A DNA stretch of 64,000 bases from Fasciolopsis buskii. Its lineage: Eukaryota > Platyhelminthes > Trematoda > Plagiorchiida > Fasciolidae. The notes beneath the pieces are model-generated. The model was not told the origin of the DNA. It made no database searches and saw only the letters and a program-made list of their open reading frames with translations. Shown here one piece after another: positions 46,331-59,975 of this stretch (the stretch's first letter is position 1; every line of letters begins with the position of its first letter). Location: NCBI GenBank assembly GCA_008360955.1, contig LUCM01001574.1, positions 16,040 to 80,039 on the forward strand, in the 5' to 3' direction. The translations under genes were made by a program, and so were the position numbers.

Positions 46331-49300
46331 TTGCTTCTTACGGCGCCAAGTGTCGCCATCCGTCTTCCTAACGGACCCCTACAATTCGGTATAATCTAGC
46401 AGGGGATCACTCTTGGCCAATCTGAACGTCTACGTTACCAACTTGCAATTCCTTAGACCGGATGATCGATGAAATCTGTACGTCAAGCCATCCTGGCTAT
46501 GTGTCTCCTTCGTTCTCCCACGGCTTTTCTCTACTCCAGTACTGAGTAATATTTTGGTTGTCTTCGGCTCTTATCAGTATGCCTCTCCAACGGAATCCAA
46601 TACACATGAGTGGGAGGAAACCGTCAAAACGGATGATTAACAATTCAGGCGTGCTTCGCTGCGCTGTTCTTCCCACAAATCTGCTCTTTGTACAAATCAG
46701 TGGCTTATTAACTAGATCTCCCGGTCACTTGAGAAAGTATGCGGATGATTTTTTCCTCTTCCAAACCGGTTCTAGCAGTGACGGATTCCAAAGCTTTTCC
46801 AAGAACCTGTCCTCCATTTACGGTTTTCTGCACCTCCGCCTTATATAAGACGTCTACATGGTTATCGAATAGTCTGTTTACTCTCATCAAATAGTTAGCC
46901 CTTCCCATTAGGAACCGTCGGTTGGCATTAGGAAAAAATTACCGGGTTGATTCTATATACTACTTACACCTAGGCGTTCATACTGCAACTGTATTTCATG
47001 AGTTTTCCGTACAAAAATGTCCCATTTCAGTCAAAAACTTGGGAGAAATAAAAACAGTAGTTACATACATTATCTTGTAAAAATGAAGACAAAATAAACT
47101 CCGTCAGATAAGTTACTGAGTCAAATCTTAGACATGGTTATCCCTGGACAGGTCGGACATTAGAAACATCTGACATGGTTTGTCGATGACTGCTAAACTA
47201 TGCCAAGTAGGAGTTGCCCTAGATATTGATTTTACAGGGTATGGAAAGAAAAGTGGATCGTGTTGAAACATGACAGTAGCTCTCCAAAAGATCGTTGTGC
47301 AGAGAATGTGTGGGATCCGAAAGAATTAGTGGTGAGCAAACTTTATCACCATTGCCGCTAAGTGTGATACAGGTTGAAGTGTCAACCAGATTAGTTGGTA
47401 TGGAAGACACAGCGCTATAATTGATGCGTCCGCGCTAAAAGATGATTCACTGTCTTTTTAAGGAAACCTTCAAAAATAACTGGCTAACGGGGCACAAGAG
47501 CGAGATTAGAAAAACTTTGGTATAACAACTGGCGGTAGATTGGCATATGTAATGTTCCATACTTGTGATGTCGAAGCTTTTATCTCCATCATTGATTTGA
47601 AGTGACACATTCGGAGGTCTGCTTACATAGGAGCTGAAATGCTATGAGTCCTTACGATTCTTATCATTAACTATCTTCTTTGATATTCGACGGTGATCGC
47701 AAACTCGTGATAGCGTTTTCTGGTTGATTGATGGGCAGCTTCAGATAATGACTGCGAGAGAGAGAGAGAGGGAAAGACATTCGAATTTTAGACCGGTGTT
47801 GAGATCTCTAAAACTAGCTCGTGTTGCAGAGAATCGTAGATAGAAGAAAGATTGTGAGAAAAAACTTTGAAGAATCTATTCGTGGCTCGAAGGCTTGGGA
47901 GTTGTAACCTCATCATCATCAAATTAGGAGGATAACCATCAGGAGCTTAATTGATTTAGGCCGCTGTGTAGGTGAACGGAAACCACGGTATACAAAGACA
48001 CCACCTTGAGCACGGCCCATGCTTATTAACACCGGCTGTCAGTTTTACGCTCATTCGGTATGCACTGAATTACTGTTCGTCATAGCAACTCAGACACCTC
48101 CTGCTTATAAAAGCCCGTACGCACCATGCTTCCTGTTTGTGAAGTAGGAGGACCGTGGGGTACTGACGAATAATCAGGAGACGCAAAGACATTTTCATAG
48201 TTAGGTCCGTTTAAAGACGTGGCGGTGTGACGAATTTGGGAGGGTGGACCAGCGTCGTAAGTGGACTGTTAGATGTTCCACAAGAACGAGCACGAAAGGG
48301 GTTCGTCGACGAACATAGAAGCGCGGGCGGATTCGTTTAAGACCAGAGATGTAGGCAATTGGGCGAAAGCGTTTAGCTAAAGCAGGAAGAAATATAATTT
48401 AGGACGGGAAGAATATTGACGAGTTTCCAACAGTCAGGGATAGAAGATGAGCTGTCTATCGACACGAACGAATTAGCAACCGCCGGGTTCAGCCAAGATT
48501 CTCGTATGCAGATGACACAAGAGTGAACATGAATCAGTGATTGAAGTACCAGGAAAGATACAAAATTTTTGTTTAATACGTTTAACGGTATTTTAAGTAC
48601 TCACAAGTCCGGATGGATATCTTGGCCGAAGGGATGCATTTAAGGGCTTCCTGCCAGCCAGCACGAATGTTTCTGATGGATGGATCAGAAGATCTCTGAG
48701 GTATAACACTGCGTGATCCTAGCGCAGGCCGAGATCTAATAAAGTTTATAAACAGCAACAATTTCCACAGATTGTAGCGGGGAACAAAGACCCTTAAGAG
48801 ACCAAAAATTCCGCAAATACAACGAAACAATAATAGCACAAACTGCAGCTCAGCCAATCAAGGGCACCGAGGCTGATGACAATATAAAGTGCACATTTCC
48901 ATCTGTCTAAAGAATCTCTGAGCGCTGTTATTTCAAACGAGAAGGTTTCGACAAAGCAAAGTGAAACAAGGTACTATTTGCCATTATGAATTGTAACTTC
49001 CCTTTGAGTTCTTTGCTGTTCTCCTGTTTTTGCAGGTTTAGGATTCTATGCTGGGAACTGTCAATTACAGTGCCGTATCTTTGACACCACTGAATGAAAT
49101 ATCTTCCTGTAGGGGTCATGATAAGCACCTATCGAATTTCGTGACAGCTGCTTATCTAGGTCCTACATCTCTTTACGTGAAACGTTTCTTCTTAAGGTTG
49201 CGGTCACAGTATTTTCCATCCATCCACTTTTCTTTTCCATTTCCCCAGAATTCGTAACTTTAGGCTCATCCGAAATTATGGGCAGAGACCCCGACAAACT

Positions 49301-50270
49301 GAGACCGTATTTCAACTGATTTCTTGATCAACTAGTCAGAAATGTTCAGTTCATTCACTTGAAGCCAATTTCATGGACCACTTTCCTTTTGTTTCCACTT
49401 TTTTTCGGACAGATTGGAAACGTAGCCTGTTTGGTTCTTTATTGTTTCTGACTTAAATGCACGATTTACAAGTATTACCAAAACTCAAGTAACAAGCGTT
49501 CCTTAAACACTTTCAACAGGAAACATGTTTTAAAAATTCAGACGCTTGATTTGGTATTTGTTATTACCTTAGACTATAGCCCTGGGTGCATCTTTTCGAC
49601 GGTAACGTAGGCTTTCGGTGTACTATCTAGCGACCAGCATAGATCTTAAATTTAGTCGACATCCGATTTAAGCCACAATGTGCAAATATCATTCATGACG
49701 CATTACGAACGTGATAGAAAAGAACAAAGTGAGATGCATCCACATTGCAAGAAATCAGTGTTTGACGGGTGGAACTACGAGCCAGCCGGATAGCCTTCAA
49801 CAGAATTTGATCATTTTGATGCAGCTTCTGGTACCTGCAGTGTGAGATTTTTTTGCCCTCGTATTCCAGAAGTTCTTACAATTTCCTCATCAAAATCCAT
49901 TGATTAGATAGCACATTAAATTGTCACGTCGAAAAGGACTGTAACTTCGGATAGGACTTGAGATATTCAACCGTGATTGTTTCATGTGAACCAAACCGTC
50001 AACTCAAATTGTCCACTGGTCAACCAACTTGCTTTCGATCTCAACAATCTACCACACACAGTGAACATGTTTAACTTAAGATTTGACCTAGGGTGATAAC
50101 AACATAGCTTCTATCGGAGAAACTGAATCTTCTGTGTTTTGTCTGCTTCCTAAGGAATGAAGGCTACATCACCAGCACCACAACAGACCAAATATTCCTG
50201 CTCAGTAGTCTTTCATTTCTTGATACATTCGTAAGACTTTTCCCATTTAAGACGTGTAAGGGCAACACAC
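46331..50270. other. No gene seen between the two duplicate copies
   Basis: A GA run lies at 47755-47772. Minus-strand open stretches at 46708-46908 and 48582-48857 (the latter with hydrophobic MAELQFVLLLFRCICGIFGL) look mildly protein-like but have no defensible splice or start context. Nothing else was recognised. Confidence 0.5.
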
Positions 50271-50274
50271 CTCT

Positions 50275-50918
50275 GAACAGGAATAGAGCTCCCCAACTTT
50301 TCGTAATTTCCTTCTATATGCGCAATTTTATACCGTGTTCGCAAAGGTAATACAAGCCATGCATTCACTAACGTAACAAAACTAACAAGCAGACAGATAA
50401 AGACACTCAATCTTCTCTACCATTAGGCTGGATCATTATATTCCCTACTTTATTCTGTGAATAATTCATACTCCAAATCCGCTGACACTTGGAAGGTTTC
50501 AATATTATTCAACTCCATCTGGACAATGACACACGAAATATCAATAATATTCTGCGTCAAGATTAGAGAACAACACTTCTGTCGCAAAACTCAGAACTTA
50601 GTAGTCACTTGCGAATTTGATTGATTTCCCCCACTAGAGACATCCTCTTGGCATAGCTCAGTAGTTTAACACAATGTAGATGGTGACGTTGTTTTATGCA
50701 AAATGCTGGAAAAGCTAAAACACAGCATTTTAAATTGACCAAGATTTTTTAATCAGTCCATTATCTTGTGTATTGTAGTACCAAATGATTCCATTGTTTC
50801 TCATTCACTGATTCACTGTCACGATAAGAACACAGGCGACTGACATAGCGCGCATAAATGATCATAATGCAAGGTGATCTTTAGCATCAATCGGGATCCT
50901 TCCTATTCCACATCAGCC
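50275..50918. repeat. Duplicated segment, copy 2
   Basis: This is the partner of 45655-46305. Beyond 50918 the sequence is unique (GTGATTATTCGACTCC), whereas copy 1 runs into Ns at the equivalent base. See the finding on the likely misjoin or repeat. Confidence 0.9.
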
Positions 50919-53900
50919 GTGATTATTCGACTCCAGTTAATGCAAAATATCCCAATTAACAAATATTTATCTTCAGTTTGCAGGTGCGTGCATAATCATG
51001 CATATAATGTTCAACTATATAAGTGTTTCCGTTGGACAAGCCAGTTTGCTATCAATAATGAATGCAAAGTGGGATAAATCCTAAAACCCATCTAAAAACC
51101 GTCATAAAATTTTCCAACTCCAGTAAGATTGCATTCTTCATGTTCAAATGCGTTTGACTAGATAACCGAGGTTACCATGTTTAACTGGCCTCATTACATT
51201 TTACAAACAGCTATAATATAAGGAACTTGTAAATCAATTCCTGATATTTGCTGATGTCTTTATGCCTCATAAATACTAAAACCCTAAGAATATTAACATA
51301 GGACTTTTTCGAATGCATAAACGCCGGCGTTATCTGCATGTAATTGAAAATTTCTCAAATGCATTGCGACACAATAGGGAATCTTTTCAGGCTTTTTCAA
51401 CGTCTGTCTAGCAGGTTGCTTTTCTTTCACTGCACTACAACTTATTGAAATTGTTGCTGAATCCATGCGCCTTCGTACGACTGTTAGTTAAAAGCTCACA
51501 TGCTTCGTGGACGATACATACAAAATGGATTTTCCCAAGTGTGGTCCTTTTTCATTCTATTGGCCTTCTAATTTTTAGAAAGATGTCAGCCTTTTGGGCA
51601 GATTTTTTACAAAGATATGCATACTTATGGTAACCCACTCGTGATTTATAGAACAGAAACAAATAACGAGTTGGGGAATCTTGATTCCACTAGTTCTCAA
51701 CTTTACACCTTCCCGAAGGATTTTCGAATGTGGATTTTTTTCTCGTCACTGCCATGCGGAAAGCAAGCGACCGTTGTCTCGCGATACCCGGGCAATAAAG
51801 AAATCTGTGATCACTACTTCATCTTAGGTTTCTGCGCCAGATGTTGCCGAAACGAAGCAGACGTGTCTTTTCAGCTTACACATAGACATCATCCCGAAAA
51901 CCGTCCTTCAGCAACGGACGAAACTCAGTACTCGCACAACGGTATTTATAAGTCAAGAAGTTCGCCATCTGGTAATGATCTTTACTCGCAGTTTATAGGT
52001 TTGCACAAAGAGTACCCATATTTTGTGGTTAGGTCCACGATTTGATTTTTCCTCCCTTTCGTATCTTCTGTTTCGTCTGGTTCTTGTGCAATTAGGGCAT
52101 TCTATGCTGACCGTACTTGCGTGTAAATTAGCATTATACTTGATGTGCTACTAATCACTGTTGTTGGCCTAATGATTGCAGTGTTTTGACAAACTATGCT
52201 CCCGTCACATAAGTAGATTTGCTGATCGACTGTCGTCTCGAACTTTTTTTTCCTCACCAGTACGACCTTGGTTGTTATCCAACTAATCTAATCTTAATAC
52301 CAGGATATGATTAGCTCATAATGCATTATTTACTGCACCTGTGCTCCGATTCTGAGCTTGACAACAAAGGTTTCACCCGGAGAGGGTGTGGGGTTGTTCA
52401 GCTTTCTCAGCGGCTGACCGCGTTCCCTCGAAATTTGTCGCTCCGTATATGCGTCCGGTTTTCGCCATCGTCCAGCTTCTTACGAAGCCTGACCTAGAAC
52501 GACTTTGCGTGCTTTTATGGACGTCAAATTTCAGGTCGTATTTGTCAGTTGTTCATCCGAGGGTTACGGACCTAAGAAGTTATCAAATATTCATCTTCCG
52601 AAATGTCGTTGCAACGTGTCAACAGCTACTCACTTTCTTATTAGGTGCAAGTAACTAAGTCCTTTGGTACTTTAAGAATATAACACCGGGAAATCACGTG
52701 AGACAGTGAGGGCATAGATGGTAATAGAGGGTTAAGTATGTTACCACTGAAATTCTGCCCAATCTGCATGAGATGAAGATGGCAAGAATTGAGCTTTTGG
52801 CCTACTACTCTGCGTGAAAATTACCGGTCTGCATTAAAGTAATGCATGTCGACGTAGGGATTCCATAATCTCCATGTACAATAGAGTTTCTAGCAAGAGC
52901 CAATTCAAATACACATGGTCATTTGCGCACTATTTATTATACTCAAGCCAGTATCAGTTGTAACGGCAGGGGGAAGCCACAAAAGCGGATGGTTATCGGA
53001 AATAAAGCAAGATAAGCGTAATAAAATACCGCAATTTAGAAATATTTCCGAATGGAATAATTCTATCCAACTCATTCGTTTCGCCTTTCGCGTGTTGTAG
53101 CGGCTAGTACACTGTTAAAATCCAGAACTACAGAAAAACTCGGAGTTTTCTTGAAACTCTTATCACCGTCATCACCGTCATCATCGTTTTTAGTTATCTG
53201 CCGAGATCTCAAAGACCTTTATCACGAAATTTGAGTCAGATCCCAAACGATCAAGAGCGACGGATTCAGAAGGTATCGATTAGCCTGATTAAATCAGCAA
53301 CTTCACCGAATCCATATGGTCCATCTAAACCTCTGTGATGCCGAATGTCTGCACAATCACTGACTCTGAAATAATTGAACTAATTAGGAAAACATATCCG
53401 CCTGCATATTGGTTGACTCAAAAGACCTAAGGGTTTGGAAAGGGCCCAAATGTGGCCACTAAAAATTGATTACCATGGAAAGAAACACTAAAATATTACT
53501 AGAAGTAACCCATCTGTGCCAAGTTCTTTGGCACGTGATTCCCAGTACATATGCAAGAAGACAAGAGAGTAGATAACTGAAACAGTTTTCATCTAATACA
53601 AATTTACGCAGTGCTCGCTGTCGTGAACCTAAGTTCACGAGCACCGAATTCCGCGGGGCATGAATGACAGGTGGATTATCACAGATTGTCATTGCCTCAT
53701 TTCATTACTGACTGAATTAACGACACGGCATTCTAGTGACTAATATGAAATAAATTACTAGCTAAATGGAAATGTCGGGAAAACTACGAATTGCCTAACT
53801 AACGGGCAGTAATTTCTCGATTTGACAGCGTCTGGGTTGTCTCATATACTGAATTTCGTTGCACCAAAATTAATATTTATGATCAAAATGGAAAGCATGA

Positions 53901-56900
53901 ACACATGTACATTTAAACACCAATTAAGTTATTCCCTAAATGTTTTAGATGAAGCTAAGTGCTAGGTTTAGCGATGTGTTGAAAACAAGTCATATATCTT
54001 GAATCTTCATAGTCCTTCGCGCTTTAAGGCCACCTTTGTCCACTGAATTTCTGATATAATTAGTCTTTAGAGTTTGTTACTATTCATTTCAAGCGGCAAA
54101 AGACAATTCATCTGCATGGTGCTATTTTGCTTTACATTAAATTTATCTTTACTTCTTTATGCTAATTGAACGGCAAGGTACGTCATTCCCGCGAAGCGTG
54201 TCGTGACCAAATGAGGGCTGCCAATTGGGAAATTCGGTTAACATTCGATGGATTCGAATCCCACGTACTTCAAGCTTGAACACCGCGATGTTGACCAAAT
54301 TGGTCACAGACGGTCATTGGCTTGGTAAAGCGCAGCGAAGGTCGACCGGTTAGTAAGTTGTTGCTTAGAGGTGCCTGTTTCACGGTTCGAATACTGTCAT
54401 AGTCAGTCATCTCACATCAACATGGCGTCTTAAAGCTAACTTCGACCTTCAGTTATTGCACCGTAAACAATAACGAAACAGAAGGGTTTTTTCATTTTAT
54501 CTTGCACGCCACACCCTAGTGCCCATAAAAAGCGGAAGGTCTGGCGCTTGTGGGACAGTTTAGGTGTCAAGCCGTCAACAGGTAAACGAAACTGGTAATG
54601 ACCGCTGGTGACCCGTGAAAATGACAGTGTATCCTAGTGGCATTATCGGTAAGCGTCAAAACAACTCACACTGAAGATTATTAAAATGGCATCTATGCCT
54701 CATGACAGACGTTTTTGACTACCTATGGTTTGACCATCCTACCTCGACTTCACCGGTGCCCACTATCAATCAGCGGATAGATCAACTTCAGTCGATGACA
54801 AGTTTACCTTTCATCTGAAATATGATTAACATAACGTGTTTCGGACGATTGCATTTTCTCTCACGTGGCATTAAAACCGGAGATATTAGAGAACGTCATG
54901 CATACCTACCGGAACTCCAATTTCACACATCCGTATGAGGATCATGAGAATTCCAGTGAAAATACTCACAAATACTGATGTTCCCTGGCAAAATCAAATG
55001 AAATATTATCCAGTATACTGCATTTTTCCAAATGGCAGATAATAACAACCTTGAATATTTGTGTCATGCCCCGATCAGCCACTGATACTTCGTTCTATTA
55101 TTTGCCGTGACATTTAACAAAATCTGTAGCATTGACATGTTTCCCACTGATATAGCCTTCCTTCCCAAATAGTGTCATACGTTTTCAATGGGCTTCACGT
55201 TCGGTGACCAACATGGCGTCGAAAGAGATCTCGTCTCATCTCATCAGCCTTCGAGTTACGATTCACATTCACCCTGGTCATTTGAATCGGTTAATCTCAC
55301 CGTACAATGACCTCCCTTCTAGAGATCCTTCCTCATCATACACTTCACAGACAAGACGGGTAATCTCCGCACGCGTACTCCAAATACAAACTCTCACATC
55401 TATTCTGTCAGCCTTCGAAATCCCAACAATAGAGCTCACCGATATTCCCATTGTTCACGTTCCTTTCACCCATCACATATCTTAATTTCCATTTCAATTC
55501 ACCATCTCCGAACGGCCACGATGCTGCTCTTACTGCTACGGGCCCAGGCCGCCAAACATACTCAGTGCACAGCTCAACGAGTGCCGAATTGAAAGCTAGC
55601 GGTCTCGCCCACACAGCGTAGGTCGTCACAATGCCAACAAGGTACCATGTGGGTCGCAACTTTCATGAGGTGGGATAAAATCGATCCAGTCAGACGAGCT
55701 GACTCATCTGCGTGGGACACCTCTGGAAGCTTGTCTGAATCACGTGAAGTGCAGCTAGACAGCTGCTTTCGAGCTCGTTAAGAGGCTCAGCATGCTATTT
55801 GGCGCTGTGTATTCACTTTGTGGCACCTAGGCTCGGTGCATTTAGAAAACACAGAAGCAATGTTACCACTGTTTAATGCTCATTGGTAATAATCATTAGA
55901 GCACTGATAATCCATGATGTATGGTTTCGCCGTAGATCGTTTTTTCAGATTTATCAATCAGATGCTCGTTATTGCACGGAGAATGCAAGCACACTTGACT
56001 GAGATAACAAACGACTCAAATTCAAAGTGATTGAATAAAGAAGTGTACGAAAAAATAAAATTACATTGCAATGATTTCGACCTACGAATACAAAGTACTA
56101 AGGTCGTGGATGTAAAACAAATACCAAAACGCCTGTAGGGGAAAGGTACCGTAATTAGCATTGGGCCTGAGTCCCATACAGCTGTTTCCTCGGTTATCAG
56201 TGGTCGCGCGGCCCTAGACCGTGCCAAACGAATTCGATCAATACACGAGCGTGGAAGTAACCCGATCGTGCCAGACACCACGTGCAGAACGCAAGACTAG
56301 AGTGAGACCGCAACCAGCGCACAGCCGATATATGGGTTTGATCAGAAGGCAAGGTTGCGAATAGGCAAACTGAGAAGGCAATATGCCGGGCTGAACCAAC
56401 CAATAAGGATGAGTGATCCGGATTCGACAAAAACGCCATGAAGTTAATCGCGTGAAATGCATCGAACACGATGGACCAATCAAAGCGCGCCTCGGACAAC
56501 CGATAAAATAGTGGCAGTTGCATAGATACCATAATGCAAGCAAAGTAAACTATAATTAAGGTACGATTTTACTTGATAAACGGAATTCTCTGTGCTGGTT
56601 GACTTCTGATGTTTTCATTTGAACATTAGTGGGGACGGACGATAGCGATCTAGAAATAGAGTCGGTTTACTGAATATCGGAATTTGAAACAGAAAGCATT
56701 CGTTTCACAACACCTCACCCCGGAACTCGCAACAGCTCCAATTAAGTTTAGATGGGCTTATAACCAACTGATCGAACGTGACAAGGCACGGACATGACTT
56801 GACGCCATGTACGTTAATGGCTCGTAGCCCAGGATGCACAAATAAAAACGAAAAAGGGACACAAACAAGTGGAAATCAAGCTGGACTGTCTAGGGGGCAT

Positions 56901-58300
56901 AAATCACAATAGCACGTATTTTACACTGATTGTCAAAGTCGTAGTCCGGAGGAAAGCAAAACTTGTGTCCTGGAACTGTTTGAAGTAAGTAGGCTCCAGC
57001 GAACATTAGTGAGCGGGCTTGTCGCTGTGTCCATGCTCGCAGCGCAACCGTCAAATGAACACACTCAGAGCGCCCAAACAAACGGCTGGTTCAGACGTCT
57101 CCCCCGCCCACGATAAATCAACCAATTCAGTGGGTGTCGACCAGTGGTCATTTTGTTGGGTCAGGAAATCGGCAGCATTCAGGACAGACTGCATCTCGGT
57201 CAGCCAACGAAATTTGACAACACGGCTGCATCACACCGGGTACTGGAAAGCGGTCGGATAGGAGCTCACGAGAAATCAATGTGTTCTGTGGGATTTTTCA
57301 AACCTATTTTATTTCGTCGGGAAACTTGTGGAGGGACGAAATCCAAATTGGAACGAATAAACTAACTAAGCGTGACACCAACTGTGAAACGAGGAAATAG
57401 AATAAGGTTGATGAGAAGGAAATATGACTTGAAGAATAAGAATTTTGATGATTGCATATCTGTCAAATTACATGAGAAAACCACGTCTGGATTTAAACTG
57501 CCGATAAAAGCAGGTCACCAAACCAAAACCGGCCAAATTTTGTATGCGTTCAAGCAGCTTTGGGAACCCTGGCGATACTTGAGGGAAGTTATGTGTCTAA
57601 AATAAGCTGTCCCAGTTTATTTTAAGTACGACTGATTCTCCACACTTAGATAAACTGTTAAATTTTCAAGTAAACTGAAATCTTTCCAGTTAATTTATTG
57701 CCTTTGGGTAAATTGTTATTTACTTTGGCTTCTAACGTTGAAAAACACTGAGTTGTCGAACTGGGTTGTTACTCGACGTTTCGCCTGCCGTGGATGAATT
57801 TTCAAATTTCGTCCGTGATTGTCACGAAATTTTCCACTGGAAACCATAAAAATATCGTACGACTGTTTCGTCAATGGTAGAAACCATAATCAGTGTATAT
57901 CCATCGTGCCGGAACTGGGACAAGAACCCGAGATGAACGATTATGAGTAACACGCCTCATCCGTCGCTCTAGCCGGGCTCAACGGTGTATCGAACACAAA
58001 CACCACATGATATAGCGCCCGTAATCAGCACTGGATTTTAATTAATAAACAAAATTTTGTGTCTTCTTGACCTGAGTTAGAATCATCTTACGATTTACGA
58101 GACTATACGAAACCTGACTTCTTAGGTCGTTTTGCGTTTGACAATACAAATAACCAATGATATCCACCCCGACTTTTAGGGAAAAACATTTGTGAGGTTA
58201 CATTAGCGGTTAAGAATGTTGTATGAAACTATGTTAACAGAGAAGCGGTCACTTCAGAAACAATTTTTGTGCAATATTACGACTTGCCCGCAAAATAACT
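50919..58300. other. No gene seen
   Basis: The longest open stretch (51617-52045, plus) has no recognised domain. Bases 55500-56550 are locally richer in CpG, with open frames in several minus-strand frames at once, which is a composition effect and not evidence of coding. Trinucleotide CATCAC/CATCAT runs occur at 53163-53188. tRNA-like box B strings occur at 54250-54261 and 54403-54412 without a convincing box A. Confidence 0.45.
57776..57793 (+). repeat. Motif ACGTTTCGnCTnCCGTGG, copy 2
   Basis: This is the partner of 10129-10146, in the same orientation. On the minus strand it reads CCACGGCAGGCGAAACGT, followed by CGAGTAACAACCCAG. It probably belongs to the worn end of a dispersed element. 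Confidence 0.35.
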
Positions 58301-58317
58301 GCTCCTAATTGTTCCAT

Positions 58318-58548
58318 TTATTGTGGCCTTTTGGGATAAATTCTGTTCTGTGCCTCAAAGCGTTTCACAACCGTGCTAATATTTAATGAGTGTATTGGCC
58401 AACCGCGCACGCATCCACAGCCGATCAGTTTCTCAAGGAATATCCCATTTAGATTTCCCCGCAAAATTCTTCCTTTTGTGGCATAGCGCCGTCTGTTGAA
58501 ACCATTGGACAATCTGTAGTTGTTTGCACGATAGTCATAAGGAATATT
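58318..58548 (-). CDS. Possible terminal exon on minus strand, unrecognised
   Basis: On the minus strand acceptor TACATACATTTTGCAG at 58549 precedes 76 open codons and TAA, and that TAA lies inside an AATAAA (CACAATAAATGG). The peptide starts NIPYDYRANNYRLSNGFNRR and contains GCGCVRGWPIHSLNISTVVK; it is basic with no known domain. The acceptor and overlapping polyadenylation hexamer favour a real 3' end, but no upstream exon was found. Confidence 0.25.
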   Translation of the reverse strand, partial: NIPYDYRANNYRLSNGFNRRRYATKGRILRGNLNGIFLEKLIGCGCVRGWPIHSLNISTVVKRFEAQNRIYPKRPQ

Positions 58549-58609
58549 CTGCAAAATGTATGTATTAATTACTTTTGATATAAATCTGAAAGAAAAGCGA
58601 TTCTGCACC

Positions 58610-59660
58610 TCGTAAGCCGGGAATTGCGACTCATTCCATCAGCATTTGGTCGTACGGCCCAAAGTGTTCTTACCGGATAACCTCATGTGTTTACGCGAAA
58701 GCCCCATCATAAATGTCTATATAGTGGCACGCTCTTTCACTCATTGGAGTTTGCCTGCCCGCAGGCTTTTTAGGAGGTACATTTGGATTTTCTCGCTTGT
58801 AAAAGATATGCACATTCAACGCAGACTTTCCGGTGAAAACTTGTAATGTCGGTTCCTAATACCCACGTGTTGCAGGAAGCAAGCGGGTGGTTCACATTCG
58901 TGTTGCGAAGCGAAACAAGTCCCAGTTCCCAGGCCTTGATCTACCGTATATATTCTTTTCCAGACCACACTCCCACTCGATCTCTGTTCTGATTAGCTAA
59001 ACGTTTCCGGACCGAAATGACCGTGCTCCGAACTCTTTTGCTTTCATTCTCTTGGACCGCCCTCTGACTGCGTTGGTCCGAGTTCCCAGAGTAATGTCTT
59101 AGACTGTCGCTCTCAGCTGAGGGAGTCGTGTCGTTTATTTGAGTTTTGGGTCTGCTACTCCTGTGGCCTGTCCGTTGAATAATCTTTTTGACGAAGTAGT
59201 TCGGACGAGTCCTTCTAATTAATTTGCACCACGGGGTCACTTATCCTCTCCATTCGTTGTGGTCGCATCTTCTTCTGCACTAGAACCAACTTGAGATTCT
59301 TTCAAGGTCCCTTTGGTGGCCGTTGACAGGTAGCTGCCACTAGATTGCGTTGTTGATTACCTGGACCGTGCCTTCGTGAGCAAAATCTAGGATATATACA
59401 CTTGTTTGTTTGGACAATCGTCAGGTTGTGCCAAGAGCGCTGTGCAGATTGCGAAAGCACATGAATGAATGTAACGCGAAAAGCTAGCACCACAAGGCCC
59501 CTGATCGCCGAGTCGTTGGGGTACGCAAAAAGTACGAGACAGACGTACCTCTAAGACCGATGCTTCATGTGAGGGGTTCTGCTATCACTCTGCAAACAAA
59601 TAGACTCTTGTGTTTGCAGTCCAGTTGTCCGCATTCACAGTCCGGTGGTCCTCGAATGGA
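58610..59660. other. No gene seen
   Basis: Short open frames occur on both strands. No repeat was recognised. Confidence 0.5.
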
Positions 59661-59664
59661 TATG

Positions 59665-59805
59665 ATCTTACCGTTTGGACATGCAGATTGCTTGCACAAA
59701 TCCTCCCACCGCTAGTCAACTTCCCCGGTTGGCAGCTGTCTGTTGTCTCCAGTCCCCTTCCTGAAAATTATGTATAACGTTGCGTCGCAAAAGAAGTAAA
59801 AGAGC
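59665..59805 (+). mobile_element. SINE family B copy, diverged
   Basis: It shares with 14946-15115 the blocks CCGTTTGGAC (GCGTTTGGAC there), CTCCCACCGCTAGTCAAC, GTTGGCAGCTGTCTGTTGTC and CCCCTTCCTGAAAATTATGT, and then an AAGAAGTAAAAGA tail. The head boxes are more worn than in the other copy. It directly abuts the Penelope-like element on its 3' side. Confidence 0.5.
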
Positions 59806-59975
59806 TTAAATGAGAAAGTTCTTGTATTGTGTGGAAATTACAAGAGATTTTGATGTTTTCAGTGATTCGTACTCATGCCATTACATCACTATATATATCT
59901 TGACAAAATATTTTCACTATAGGAAGGATTGGATTAGTCATTTACAAATATGGGTGGGGAAGGGGATTTGTGGTG

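Noticed and set aside
46708..46908. YADD-like string on the plus strand and a protein-like minus-strand frame
   Set aside because: The YADD has none of the surrounding reverse transcriptase motifs. The minus-strand peptide has no recognised family.
51617..52045. A 142-codon plus-strand open frame
   Set aside because: There is no domain, no clear splice site or promoter, and the composition is not distinctly coding.
54190..54420. Two tRNA box-B-like strings
   Set aside because: No matching box A at tRNA spacing and no cloverleaf.
55408..56543. Several overlapping minus-strand open frames
   Set aside because: Openness in several frames at once is a sign of CpG-rich composition and not of a gene.
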